This document shows, one piece after another, positions 35,257 to 45,916 of a stretch of 64,000 bases of DNA. Under the pieces are notes generated by a model. That model was not told where the DNA came from. It saw nothing but the letters and a program-made list of their open reading frames with translations, and did not search any database. Source of the DNA: Mycobacterium sp. 1554424.7 (lineage in GTDB: Bacteria > Actinomycetota > Actinomycetes > Mycobacteriales > Mycobacteriaceae). Position numbers and translations under genes: made by a program. Positions within the stretch are counted from its first letter, which is position 1. Each line of letters opens with the position of its first letter. The DNA lies in the NCBI RefSeq assembly GCF_001665295.1, contig NZ_LZSE01000072.1:1-64000 (forward strand), given 5' to 3'.

Positions 35257-35703
35257 TCAACGCCCGTCGGCCTGGCCTAGCCGCGCCAGGGTCAGAGGGT
35301 CCTGCTGGCCGTAGAAGTAGTTGTCGAGCAGGGTGACGAACTCGTGGTTGTCCTCGGTCGCGTGGGCGAACAGCGTCATCGACGAGCGCAGCTTGAGGTC
35401 GTCGGGCGAACCGAAGATGTCGATGATCGAGCGGTCCCGCACGTCGTTGACCAGCCGAGTGCATTCGCGCAGTCGCGGACCGAGGAGCTCATGCTGCAGA
35501 TAGGCGCTGGCTTCCTCGAGCGAGGTGATGCCGTAGCGGGCCGCCATCGGGCTGCTGCCCAACCCGCGCAGTTGCGGGAAGATGAACCACATCCAGTGAC
35601 CGCGTTTTCGTCCGGCGCTCAGCTCCGCCACGGCGGTGCGGTAGATCCCGGACTGCGCCGACACAAAACGTCTCAGATCGAACGGGTCGCTTGCCGATGT
35701 CAC
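35257..35703 (-). CDS. DUF1810 family protein (Rv1873-like)
   Basis: 148 residues from GTG 35703. DUF1810 features: DPFDLRRFVSAQ, KRGHWMWFIFPQLRGLG, ARYGITSLEEASAYLQHELLGPRLRECT and DIFGSPDDLKLRSSMTLFAHA. The length agrees with Rv1873 (about 145 residues). An all-helical cytoplasmic protein of unknown function. It is divergent from lldD2, with 19 bases between the two start codons. Confidence 0.9.
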   Translation of the reverse strand: MTSASDPFDLRRFVSAQSGIYRTAVAELSAGRKRGHWMWFIFPQLRGLGSSPMAARYGITSLEEASAYLQHELLGPRLRECTRLVNDVRDRSIIDIFGSPDDLKLRSSMTLFAHATEDNHEFVTLLDNYFYGQQDPLTLARLGQADGR

Positions 35704-35722
35704 ATGACTACGGTTGCACACT

Positions 35723-36991
35723 GTGGAATCCAGAAAACGGGAGCCGGTCAAACGACGAGTGCCCAGGGTGCGCGATCTGGCGCCGCTGATCCAGTTCAAA
35801 CGACCGCAGCTGGACGCGACCCAGCGCCGCCTGGCCGCCGCGTACACCATCGAGGACCTGCGCCGCATCGCCAAGCGCCGCACCCCCAGGGCGGCGTTCG
35901 ACTACACCGACGGCGCCGCCGAGGACGAGCTGTCGATCGCGCGGGCCCGACAGGCGTTCCGCGACATCGAATTTCACCCGGCCATCCTGCGCGACGTCTC
36001 CAACGTGACCGCCGGATGGAACGTCCTGGGCCAGCCGGTCGTCCTGCCGTTCGGGATCGCGCCGACCGGATTCACCCGGTTGATGCACACCGAGGGCGAG
36101 ATCGCCGGCGCGGCCGCCGCGGCGCGGGCCGGGATCCCCTTCTCGCTGTCCACCCTGGGGACCACCGCGATCGAAGATCTGGTGGCGGCTGTTCCCCAGG
36201 GCCGCAAGTGGTTTCAGCTCTATATGTGGCGCGACCGCGAGCGGTCGATGGCGCTGGTGCAGCGCGCGGCCGACGCGGGTTTCGACACCCTGCTGGTCAC
36301 CGTCGACGTCCCCGTCGCGGGCGCACGGTTCCGCGACAACCGCAACGGCATGACGATCCCGCCGACGCTGACGCTGCGGACCGTGCTGGACGCGGTGCCG
36401 CACCCGAAGTGGTGGTTCGACCTGCTGACCACCGAGCCGCTGGCCTTCGCGTCGCTGGATCGCTGGTCGGGCACCGTCGGTGAGTATCTGAGCACGATGT
36501 TCGACCCCAGCCTCACCTTCGACGACCTGGAATGGATCAAGGCGAAATGGCCCGGCAAGCTGGTCGTCAAGGGGATCCAGACGCTCGAGGACGCCCGCGC
36601 CGTCGTCGACCGCGGCGTCGACGGCATCGTGTTGTCCAATCACGGTGGGCGCCAGCTGGATCGGGCCCCGGTGCCCTTCCACCTGCTGCCCACGGTCGCC
36701 CGTGAGCTCGGCAAGGACACCGAGATCCTGGTGGACACCGGCATCATGTCCGGCGCCGACATCGTGGCGGCGATCGCGCTTGGGGCCCGGTGCACGCTGG
36801 TCGGGCGCGCCTACCTGTACGGGCTGATGGCCGGCGGCGAGGCGGGGGTGGCCCGCGCCATTGAGATCCTGCAGGATGGCGTGATCCGGACGATGGGGCT
36901 GCTCGGCGTCACCTGCCTCGAGGAGCTTTCGCCCCAGCACGTGACGCAGCTGCGGCGGCTAGGGCCCATCGAGCCGCCGGCTCAGGAATGA
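35723..36991 (+). CDS. lldD2: FMN-dependent L-lactate dehydrogenase LldD2
   Basis: 422 residues from GTG 35723 (a TTG at 35714 is an alternative). FMN alpha-hydroxyacid oxidase family: '[19 protein letters not shown]', [40 protein letters not shown] (Tyr), LVVKGIQT (Lys) and the active-site block [14 protein letters not shown] (catalytic His and Arg). It oxidises L-lactate to pyruvate and feeds electrons to the respiratory chain. Closely matches Rv1872c. Its 3' end overlaps the convergent AraC gene by 33 bases. Confidence 0.95.
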   Translation: MESRKREPVKRRVPRVRDLAPLIQFKRPQLDATQRRLAAAYTIEDLRRIAKRRTPRAAFDYTDGAAEDELSIARARQAFRDIEFHPAILRDVSNVTAGWNVLGQPVVLPFGIAPTGFTRLMHTEGEIAGAAAAARAGIPFSLSTLGTTAIEDLVAAVPQGRKWFQLYMWRDRERSMALVQRAADAGFDTLLVTVDVPVAGARFRDNRNGMTIPPTLTLRTVLDAVPHPKWWFDLLTTEPLAFASLDRWSGTVGEYLSTMFDPSLTFDDLEWIKAKWPGKLVVKGIQTLEDARAVVDRGVDGIVLSNHGGRQLDRAPVPFHLLPTVARELGKDTEILVDTGIMSGADIVAAIALGARCTLVGRAYLYGLMAGGEAGVARAIEILQDGVIRTMGLLGVTCLEELSPQHVTQLRRLGPIEPPAQE

Positions 36992-37738
36992 CTTCGGCGT
37001 GCTGCCAATGTTTTTGACGAACATCGCGGTAAAGGCCGCGGGATTGTCGTAACCCAGGTCGGCCGCGGTCCGCGTGACGCTCGTGCCGCCGCTGAGCAGC
37101 CGGATGGCGTGCAGGATGCACGCCCGCTGACGCCACTGCTGGAACGTCAGGCCCGTTTCGGCGCGAAACACCCGATTGAACGTCCGGGCACTGAGGTGCA
37201 GGCGGGTGGCCCAAAGGGCGGGCGACTCACGGACACTCGGCGCCGACGCGAACGCCTGGCAGAGGCCGCGGAGGTCGTCATGGCCGGGCATCGGGAGATC
37301 GAGCGGTAGCGGCGTCACGGATTGGATCTCGTGCAGGATGAGTTCGATCAGCGAGCCGTCGCGGCCGCGCCGATCGTAGGACGCCGGCAGGTCCACCGCG
37401 GCCAGCAACAGCTCCCGGAGCAACGGCGACACGTCGACCACCTGGCAGCGGGCCGGGAACCAGGGCACGGCGGACGGCTCGATGTACAGGCTGCGGGTGC
37501 TCACGCCCTCCATCAGCACCTGGTGTTCGGTGTTCGACGGGATCAAGACCGCGCGGTGCGTGGGCACCGTCCAGGACGCATCGGCGGTGTCGACACGCAT
37601 GATGCCGGTCGCGCCGTAGAGGAGCTGGGCGCGGCGATGCCGGTGAAACGCCAGCAAGTGGTGCGGCGGGTAATCCGTACCGATCGCCAGCACGGCGCGG
37701 TCGACCTGGTCGACGTCGTCGAGGGCAACGTTGCGCAC
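36959..37738 (-). CDS. AraC-family transcriptional regulator
   Basis: 259 residues from GTG 37738. An N-terminal cupin-like sensor (residues ~15-100: [36 protein letters not shown]) is followed by two AraC helix-turn-helices ([22 protein letters not shown] and [20 protein letters not shown]). It should bind DNA as a dimer and respond to a small molecule. It is divergent from the TauE-like transporter, its most likely target; a wide inverted repeat TGGCGCA/TGCGCCA (37760-37766, 37798-37804) sits between them. Confidence 0.9.
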   Translation of the reverse strand: MRNVALDDVDQVDRAVLAIGTDYPPHHLLAFHRHRRAQLLYGATGIMRVDTADASWTVPTHRAVLIPSNTEHQVLMEGVSTRSLYIEPSAVPWFPARCQVVDVSPLLRELLLAAVDLPASYDRRGRDGSLIELILHEIQSVTPLPLDLPMPGHDDLRGLCQAFASAPSVRESPALWATRLHLSARTFNRVFRAETGLTFQQWRQRACILHAIRLLSGGTSVTRTAADLGYDNPAAFTAMFVKNIGSTPKSFLSRRLDGP

Positions 37739-37759
37739 CGGACCAGCCTAGACCCGACG

Positions 37760-37804
37760 TGGCGCAAACTCGGGGGTTTATGGCTAAAGAACGATTGTGC
37801 GCCA
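37760..37804. promoter_or_regulatory. wide inverted repeat between AraC regulator and transporter
   Basis: Arms TGGCGCA (37760-37766) and TGCGCCA (37798-37804), 38 bases apart and thus near 3.6 helical turns, flank the probable transporter promoter. AraC-family proteins often bind spaced half-sites, but these usually run as direct repeats, so the assignment is tentative. Confidence 0.35.
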
Positions 37805-37830
37805 GGCGGCCCAAACCTAGCGTGAGCTGC

Positions 37831-38652
37831 ATGATCGGATTCTTCCTGCTCCTGCTAGCGGTGGGTTGCCTCACCGGGATCACCACGGTGCTCTTCGGAT
37901 TCGGTGGCGGCTTCGTCACCGTCCCGGCCGTGTACGCGGCCACGATCGGGACTGCGGCCACCAGCGGGGCGGGCGCCATGCACACCGCCGTCGCCACGTC
38001 GACCGCCATCATGGTCGTCAACGCGGCGTCGGCGACCGTCGCCAGCGCGAGGCTCGGCCGTCTGCGGCGCGACTATCTCTGGCCGATCACGGCGTCCATC
38101 GCCGTCGGCGCCGCCCTGGGCGCGGTCGCCGCGAACCGGGCGCCCGAGGCCCTGTTGCACATACTGTTCGTCGGCTACATCGCCGTCACGATCGTCGACA
38201 GCGTCGTGCGGAAGGGCTTCCTGAGCGGCCCCGCCGGTCCGGCGGCGGGCGCACCGCTGAGCCCGGGCACGGCGACCTTCGGCGGTGTCGGAATCGGCGC
38301 GGTCGCCAGCTTCCTCGGCATCGGCGGCAGCGTCATGACGGTTCCCCTGTTGCGGCGCAAGGGCGTTCCCATGGCCGAAGCCACCGCCCTGGCCAACCCG
38401 CTGAGCCTTCCCGTCGCGATCGTCGGGACGGTCGTCTACGCGCTCGCCGCGCCGGCGGGCGCGCACCCCGGGCAGGTCGGGTACGTCAGCCTCGCCGCGA
38501 CGGCGGCCCTGGTGGGTGGATCGGTGCCGACGATCGCCCTGGCCAAGCGGGTCCTCGCCGGCCGGCGGATCCCCGACCGGGCCCACGCGCTCGCCTACCT
38601 GATCCTGCTGGGCATCATCCTGGTCGCGATGGTCGCGACGATGGTCGCCTGA
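37831..38652 (+). CDS. TauE/SafE-family anion exporter
   Basis: 273 residues from ATG 37831 (GTG 37822 is possible). Eight hydrophobic helices in two halves with the family pattern: 'GITTVLFGFGGGFVTVPAVY' in the first half and 'GGVGIGAVASFLGIGGSVMTVPLLRRKGVPMAEATALAN' (split) in the second. Members move sulfite, sulfoacetate or other organic anions across the membrane. The neighbouring AraC regulator probably controls it. Confidence 0.88.
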   Translation: MIGFFLLLLAVGCLTGITTVLFGFGGGFVTVPAVYAATIGTAATSGAGAMHTAVATSTAIMVVNAASATVASARLGRLRRDYLWPITASIAVGAALGAVAANRAPEALLHILFVGYIAVTIVDSVVRKGFLSGPAGPAAGAPLSPGTATFGGVGIGAVASFLGIGGSVMTVPLLRRKGVPMAEATALANPLSLPVAIVGTVVYALAAPAGAHPGQVGYVSLAATAALVGGSVPTIALAKRVLAGRRIPDRAHALAYLILLGIILVAMVATMVA

Positions 38653-38704
38653 GGCTTCACGCTCCCAGCGAAATGTTGCGGGGAACAAACCCCCGCCCGG
38701 CTGG

Positions 38705-38725
38705 GTTAAGCGCAGCAGACTCAAC
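38705..38725. promoter_or_regulatory. possible HspR (HAIR) site before lon
   Basis: GTTAAGC-N7-ACTCAAC resembles HAIR (CTTGAGT-N7-ACTCAAG, as recalled): six of seven bases in the right arm and four of seven in the left. It ends 13 bases before the lon ATG, overlapping the region of the ribosome site. Confidence 0.35.
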
Positions 38726-38738
38726 TTTTGGAGGACCA

Positions 38739-41054
<2,316 letters not shown>

Positions 41055-41150
41055 GGGGCCGGCTACCAGCCGCTTGTCGAAAGCCTGGGAGTCCGCTGCC
41101 AATAAATTGCCGCGAGCGCGTTTTCGGTTCGGCCGACTCGGGTAGCCGAA

Positions 41151-41181
41151 GGGCCGGGGGTCATCCCCCGTCCCTCGGCCC
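41151..41181. terminator. G/C hairpin downstream of lon
   Basis: CGGGGG-TCAT-CCCCCG (41155-41170) is a tight tetraloop stem, extended outside by GGGC/GCCC pairs (41151-41154 with 41178-41181) around a small bulge. It is about 97 bases after the lon stop and 88 bases before the next start. It could terminate lon or act as a leader structure of the following gene. Confidence 0.45.
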
Positions 41182-41268
41182 AACCCAGGAGCTTGGGGAG
41201 ATAACTGAACAACACCGTCAATGCTGTTGCGCTGCGTGCGTCGCAGCCAAGCTGGACAAGGAGTTCAC

Positions 41269-41778
41269 ATGAACCTCACGAAGATCACCGCAGCCGCCGC
41301 GATGGCCGGCGGCCTCGGATCCGCGGCGCTGGGGATCGGCGCCGGTTTCGCGCAGGCCGATCCGGGTATCCCGGGCGTCCCCGGCCCTGGCCCCAACATC
41401 CCGGGCCCGAACGTGCCGGGCCCGAACGTGCCGGGCGGTGACCGTGACCTGCCGGGTCCGGGCCAGATTGTGCCCGGGCAGCCGATTTGTAACCCCGGTG
41501 CGCCGGGCGTGAACTGCAACGTGCCCGGCAGCCCGCTGCCCCCGGGCCAAAACGGCTTCCCGCCGCCGGGTCACTACAACGACCCGGGCCGCTACGGGCT
41601 CCCGGCCACCTGGATTCCGCCCGTCGGTGATCCCGACGGCACCCAGCTGCCGGTCGTGTTCAACCCGGACCTGGGCCAGTGGGGCGTTAACACGTCCACC
41701 GGTTTCCAGGCGTACACGCCGGCCGGCGCGGCCGGAGGCCAGGTCAACGGTGGCGGCACCATCGGAACGCCCCGCTAA
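41269..41778 (+). CDS. secreted proline/glycine-rich protein
   Basis: 169 residues from ATG 41269 with AAGGAG upstream. The signal peptide MNLTKITAAAAMAGGLGSAA...FAQA is cleaved near residue 31. The mature chain begins with a PG-repeat (PGPNIPGPNVPGPNVPGG), then has two cysteines (ICNPGAPGVNCNVPG) and a C-terminal segment 'TQLPVVFNPDLGQWGVNTSTGFQAYTP'. It looks like an exported low-complexity cell-wall protein. No enzyme motif. It ends at a strong hairpin. Confidence 0.85.
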   Translation: MNLTKITAAAAMAGGLGSAALGIGAGFAQADPGIPGVPGPGPNIPGPNVPGPNVPGGDRDLPGPGQIVPGQPICNPGAPGVNCNVPGSPLPPGQNGFPPPGHYNDPGRYGLPATWIPPVGDPDGTQLPVVFNPDLGQWGVNTSTGFQAYTPAGAAGGQVNGGGTIGTPR

Positions 41779-41797
41779 GACCGGTACTTAAAACCCG

Positions 41798-41841
41798 GAA
41801 TGTGGCGGCCGCCCCCCAAAGGGGGCGGCCGTCCCACATTC
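41798..41841 (+). terminator. strong stem-loop terminator
   Basis: Inner stem GGCCGCCCCC (41807-41816) with GGGGGCGGCC (41821-41830), closed by a 4-base loop. The outer stem GAATGTGG (41798-41805) pairs with CCACATTC (41834-41841). No T-run. It is 20 bases after the stop of the secreted protein gene. Confidence 0.75.
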
Positions 41842-41933
41842 GCCGAGCCGGTAAATCCGCAGGAGAAGTGCGAGTGCGGGCCTGCAGGATTACAGGCTCG
41901 GCGCGTGTCGGACCCCGGGATTAGGGTCGGCCC

Positions 41934-42266
41934 ATGGCCTACGACGAAGACCTGGCCAACCGGATCCGCGAACTGCTCGGCGCCCAGCGCGGCGTCGAGG
42001 AAAAGCGAATGTTCGGTGGTCTGGCATTCCTGATCAACGGCAACATGTCGGTAGCGGCCAGTGGACAGGGCGGACTGCTGGTGCGGGTGCCGCCGGAGGA
42101 CACCGACAAACTGCTGCACCGGGCCCACGTCGGCCCCATGGTGATGGCGGGCCGGGAGGCGCGCGGCTGGCTGCGCGTCGACGCCGACGGCGTGCGAACC
42201 AAACGCCAGCTGCGGGATTGGGTCACCCGGGGCACCGGCTACGCCCGCGGCCTGCCCCCGAAGTGA
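41934..42266 (+). CDS. TfoX N-terminal-domain protein
   Basis: 110 residues starting MAYDEDLANRIRELLGAQRG. TfoX-N features: VEEKRMFGGLAFLINGNMSV and 'GREARGWLRVDADGV...LRDWVTRGTGYARGLPPK'. Stand-alone TfoX-N proteins are common in actinobacteria and are not shown to act in competence as in Haemophilus/Vibrio. A Met-Phe-Gly-Gly loop is conserved. Function unknown. The next gene (HhH-type) begins 37 bases after it on the same strand. Confidence 0.88.
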   Translation: MAYDEDLANRIRELLGAQRGVEEKRMFGGLAFLINGNMSVAASGQGGLLVRVPPEDTDKLLHRAHVGPMVMAGREARGWLRVDADGVRTKRQLRDWVTRGTGYARGLPPK

Positions 42267-42302
42267 CCGCGGCCGTTTGCTCGAAGACGGCGCGGGTAAG
42301 CG

Positions 42303-42944
42303 GTGCGTGTGGACAAGCGCGAGGAAGTGGTCCGGCGGCTGCTCAAGGTCGCCGGCACGACGTACGCGGCCGAGGCGGGCGTCAAGATCCGCGACAAGCC
42401 GATGCCACTGTTCCAGTTGCTGGTGCTGTGCATGCTCGCCAGCAAGCCGATCGACGCCGCCATCGCGATGAGCGCCGGCCGTGAATTGTTCAAGGCGGGC
42501 CTGCGCTCCCCCAAGGCCGTCCTGGCGTCCGACCGGCGCAGGATGATCAGCGCGTTCGGCCGCGCCCACTACGTGCGGTACGACGAGAGTTCGGCCACCC
42601 GGCTCACCGACATGGCCCAGCTGGTCCGCGACGAGTATCACGGCGATCTGCGTCAAATCGCGGAAACCAGCCGGCACGACGTCGCCGCGGCGAAACGGAT
42701 GCTGAAGAAATTCAAGGGAATTGGCGACACCGGCGCCGACATCTACCTGCGGGAAGTTCAAGACGTCTGGCCCTGGGTGCGCCCCTACTTCGACGACCGC
42801 GCCACCGCGGCGGCCAAGCAATTGGGTCTACCCGCCCAGCCGGCGAAGCTGGGCGCCCTTGCCCCGCGGGCAAATTCGCGGCTGGCGGCCGCGCTGGTCA
42901 GGGCATCACTGGACGACGACCTGCGCCGGCGGGTGGCCGGTTGA
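42303..42944 (+). CDS. endonuclease III-like HhH-GPD family protein (Rv1870c-like)
   Basis: 213 residues from GTG 42303. All-helical with the HhH hairpin LKKFKGIGDTGADIYLREV near residues 138-156 and PYFDDRATAAAKQLGL, where an Asp occupies the place of the catalytic Asp of the GPD motif. No [4Fe-4S] cysteine cluster is visible at the C-terminus. A DNA glycosylase-like role is possible but unproven. Size and order fit Rv1870c. It is followed by the DUF72 gene after 7 bases. Confidence 0.82.
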   Translation: MRVDKREEVVRRLLKVAGTTYAAEAGVKIRDKPMPLFQLLVLCMLASKPIDAAIAMSAGRELFKAGLRSPKAVLASDRRRMISAFGRAHYVRYDESSATRLTDMAQLVRDEYHGDLRQIAETSRHDVAAAKRMLKKFKGIGDTGADIYLREVQDVWPWVRPYFDDRATAAAKQLGLPAQPAKLGALAPRANSRLAAALVRASLDDDLRRRVAG

Positions 42945-42951
42945 TCCGGCC

Positions 42952-43677
42952 TTGACCATTCGGATCGGCACCTCCGGTTGGTCCTACAACCACTGGGCGG
43001 AGGTGCTCTACCCGCCCGGGTTGCCCTCGGCGCGCCGGTTGGCCCGCTACGTCGAGGTCTTCGACACCGTCGAGCTGAACGCGAGTTTCTATCGGTGGCC
43101 GAAGGATTCGACGTTCGCCGGTTGGCGCGACCAGCTTCCCGACGGGTTCAGGATGTCGGTCAAGGCGCATCGGGGGCTGACCCATTACCGGCGGCTGTCC
43201 TCGCCCGAACCGTGGATCGAGCGGTTCGAGCGCTGCTGGCAGCTGCTGGGTGATCGCCGCGGCGTGCTGCTGGTCCAGCTGCATCCCGAGCAACAGCGCG
43301 ACGACGCGCGCCTGGACGCGTTCCTCGGCGGCGTGCCCGAGTCGATCCGCGTGGCCGTCGAGCTGCGCCACCCGTCCTGGAACGAGCCGGCCGTGTACGA
43401 GTTGCTGCAACGCCGCCGCGCCGCGTACGTGGTGATGAGCGGCGCCGGGCTGGCCTGCGTGCCGCGGGCCACCACCGATCTGGTGTACGTGCGGATGCAC
43501 GGCCCTGATCAGCAGGAGATCTACGCCGGCTGCTACTCGCACGACGAGCTGCGGCGCTGGGCCGACCGGATCGCCGAGTGGGACGCCGACGGCAGGGACG
43601 TGTGGATGTATTTCAACAACGATCTGGGCGGCCACGCCGTGCGCAACGCGTTGTTCCTGCGCGGGCTCCTGGGTTGA
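42952..43677 (+). CDS. DUF72 family TIM-barrel protein
   Basis: 241 residues from TTG 42952 (LTIRIGTSGWSYNHWAEVLYP). DUF72 hallmarks: IGTSGWSY, FDTVELNASFYRWP near residues 37-50, 'FRMSVKAHRGLTH', VAVELRHPSWNE, VYVRMHG and the final DVWMYFNNDLGGHAVRNALFL. The family has a TIM barrel with a conserved polar pocket; its activity is not known. The start is inferred, as no ATG or GTG fits in frame, and the ribosome site is weak. Likely co-transcribed with the HhH protein gene. Confidence 0.88.
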   Translation: MTIRIGTSGWSYNHWAEVLYPPGLPSARRLARYVEVFDTVELNASFYRWPKDSTFAGWRDQLPDGFRMSVKAHRGLTHYRRLSSPEPWIERFERCWQLLGDRRGVLLVQLHPEQQRDDARLDAFLGGVPESIRVAVELRHPSWNEPAVYELLQRRRAAYVVMSGAGLACVPRATTDLVYVRMHGPDQQEIYAGCYSHDELRRWADRIAEWDADGRDVWMYFNNDLGGHAVRNALFLRGLLG

Positions 43678-43683
43678 TGTCGC

Positions 43684-45807
43684 TCAGGCGTCATCCCGCT
43701 GGTCGACGGGCGTCCAGCGCCCGTCGATGACGTCCGGTGGGCGCTGCACCTGCAACCGCTCCCGTTCGGCGCGGCGGCGCTTGATCCGCAGCCGGGCGTC
43801 GGGCGGCATGGTGACCAGTTCGTCGCAGGTGAGGTAATAGACGTCGTCGTCGACATCGATGAGGTCCGCCAAGACCCGTCGAGATCCCAACTCGCGCAAG
43901 GTCATCCGCAGCTCGTGGGTGAACCGGATCGTGGTGTCGTGCGCCAGCTCGCGCGACCCGCGGGCGTTGGCGGCCACGCGCCGCGCGAGCTTCGGCGCCG
44001 CCGTCGGCTCGGCGGGCGCGGCGCCCCCCGCGGGATCGGCCACCCCGGCGGCGGCCTTCAACAACATCGCCGGATCGTCGCCGAACACCGGGCTGGCCAG
44101 CTCGGCCTCCCCCGGCCCGCGGTGCCCGATCCTGGCGAGGGCGGCGTCGAGGGCGCCGGCTGTGTCCGGGGACAACGCCCGGATGCTGCCGATGTTGCCC
44201 TCGGCGGCCAGCGCGTGCAACGGCGGGTCGCCGCGCAAAACCGCCGCCAGTTCGGGCGTCTCGGAAGCGATGCGGGTGCTTTCCATGATCATGCCGATCC
44301 CCGACACTTTCGACGCGGCGCGCGTGGGTTCCAGCGCCGCCGCGGTGACGCCGGAATCGATCAGCCACAGCGCCGTGAGGATCCAGCCCTGGTGGATGCG
44401 ATCCCGCAACAACGGCACCCGGACCTCGAGGGCGGCGTCCGGCAGCGCGGCCAGCTGCGCGGCGTCGGTGTGCTCGGCCTCGGCGGCCGCGGCGTAGGCC
44501 CGCGTGTCGCGCTTGAGATGTCGCATCAGTGTCAGCGAACGCGCGGTCACCACCGCCTTGGCGAGCGACCCGAGCGCCCCCTCGGCCAGCTTCGGCTCGC
44601 CGAACGGTAGGACGTCGCCCACCTGCGGTTGGTGGACCAGCGCGTGCCGCGCGACGGCGTGCTGGTCCCATCCGGGCAGTTGGGCGGCGGCGACGACGTT
44701 GGCCGAGACCCCCACGTAGGCGCGATGGCCGAAGACCGCGATCGCACGGCTGCTCCACTCGTCGTCGACCACGCCGCCGAGCGCGAGCACCTGGCCCATC
44801 GCACGGCCGGCCGTGCGCAGCCCGCTCAGCTGGACGTCGAGCGTCATCGGGGTGAGCGGGCCGGGCAGCGCCTCGGCGAGCCGGGCCGCACTGAAGACCG
44901 GGAAGCGGGGATCGATCCGGTCGTCGAATTCGCCCTCCATGCCGTCGGGGGCGGCGCTGTGCAATTCGTCGGACGGCCGGGGTCGCGGGAGGACCTCGAC
45001 CGGGAGGGCGAGCTGGCCGCCGTGGCTGAGCGCGCCGTCGGGCAGGATCCGCCGTCCGACGAGGCCACGCGCGGTGTCGGTGACCGCCTCGAGGGCTTGC
45101 CAGCCGAATTCGAAGCCCCAATCCTCTTGCACCGCAGTGAGATCCATCTTCGGGGTCAATTTGGACCAGCTGCGAACCCGATACAGCCGCGAACGGGGGT
45201 CGACGGAGCGCAGCAGCCGCCACGCGGTGACCAGGTTGGTGGTGTCGGGGGTGGCGAGGTCCACCACGCCAGTGCGGTCGGTGTTGAGCGAGAAAATCAG
45301 GAACCGGACCAGGTCGTCGGTGTGCAGGACGCGGATCGGCCGGGTCGACACCCTGGCGCGCAGCAGCGTGGCCACGGTGCGGCACACCATCCAGTCCAGC
45401 TGGCGGCCGACGGGCGGCGCGATCCGCACGACCAGGCTGGGCGCCCAGCTCGTCGACACCAGCTCCTCGGCGGGCCGATACAGCTCGGGCCGGCCGGCGG
45501 CCTGGGACACGAACAGCAGCCGGGCACCGGCGCGGGCGGCCGCGTGGGTCACGTGGGCGACGCCGTCGATGTCCGTGCTGCCGGGAGCGGTGGTGTCCAC
45601 CGGGGCCAGGTGGATCACCGCGTCGGCCTCGTCGGCCAGGTCTTGCAGGACGGGGTCGCTCAGCGGCGCGCAAACGAGTTCGACGCCGGGATCCAGGCAG
45701 GGATGGTGGTGCTCAGCAATCCCGCTGACCGTGTGCCCGGCAGCGATCAGCTGCCGTGCGACCAGCCGCGCAATTGCGCCGGTGGCGTCGGTAACGAGGA
45801 CGTGCAC
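43684..45807 (-). CDS. fusion of NAD(P)-binding epimerase domain with PEP-synthase/rifampicin-phosphotransferase-like C-terminus (Rv1868-like)
   Basis: 707 residues. Residues 1-290 look like an extended-SDR/epimerase: MHVLVTDATGAIARLVARQLIAAGHTV (Rossmann start), DAVIHLAPVD, HTDDLVRFLIFSL. The usual Tyr-x3-Lys is not seen. Residues ~300-707 are mostly helical. The end is like the region before the phosphohistidine domain of PEP-utilising enzymes and rifampicin phosphotransferases (LAHDTTIRFTHELRMTLRELG, DVDDDVYYLTCDELV), yet the mobile His domain itself is absent. I recall Rv1868 (699 residues) with the same layout and no known function. It is convergent with the DUF72 gene. Confidence 0.78.
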   Translation of the reverse strand: MHVLVTDATGAIARLVARQLIAAGHTVSGIAEHHHPCLDPGVELVCAPLSDPVLQDLADEADAVIHLAPVDTTAPGSTDIDGVAHVTHAAARAGARLLFVSQAAGRPELYRPAEELVSTSWAPSLVVRIAPPVGRQLDWMVCRTVATLLRARVSTRPIRVLHTDDLVRFLIFSLNTDRTGVVDLATPDTTNLVTAWRLLRSVDPRSRLYRVRSWSKLTPKMDLTAVQEDWGFEFGWQALEAVTDTARGLVGRRILPDGALSHGGQLALPVEVLPRPRPSDELHSAAPDGMEGEFDDRIDPRFPVFSAARLAEALPGPLTPMTLDVQLSGLRTAGRAMGQVLALGGVVDDEWSSRAIAVFGHRAYVGVSANVVAAAQLPGWDQHAVARHALVHQPQVGDVLPFGEPKLAEGALGSLAKAVVTARSLTLMRHLKRDTRAYAAAAEAEHTDAAQLAALPDAALEVRVPLLRDRIHQGWILTALWLIDSGVTAAALEPTRAASKVSGIGMIMESTRIASETPELAAVLRGDPPLHALAAEGNIGSIRALSPDTAGALDAALARIGHRGPGEAELASPVFGDDPAMLLKAAAGVADPAGGAAPAEPTAAPKLARRVAANARGSRELAHDTTIRFTHELRMTLRELGSRRVLADLIDVDDDVYYLTCDELVTMPPDARLRIKRRRAERERLQVQRPPDVIDGRWTPVDQRDDA

Positions 45808-45916
45808 CTGGGCTCACCTCCCCCAACGTCCAACCCGACAATAGGCAAGTTGGTGTCCATTACGCGACCGTTGCCCCATTTTGGGGTCTTTTGGCTATGG
45901 CGATGTATCCGGCCGG

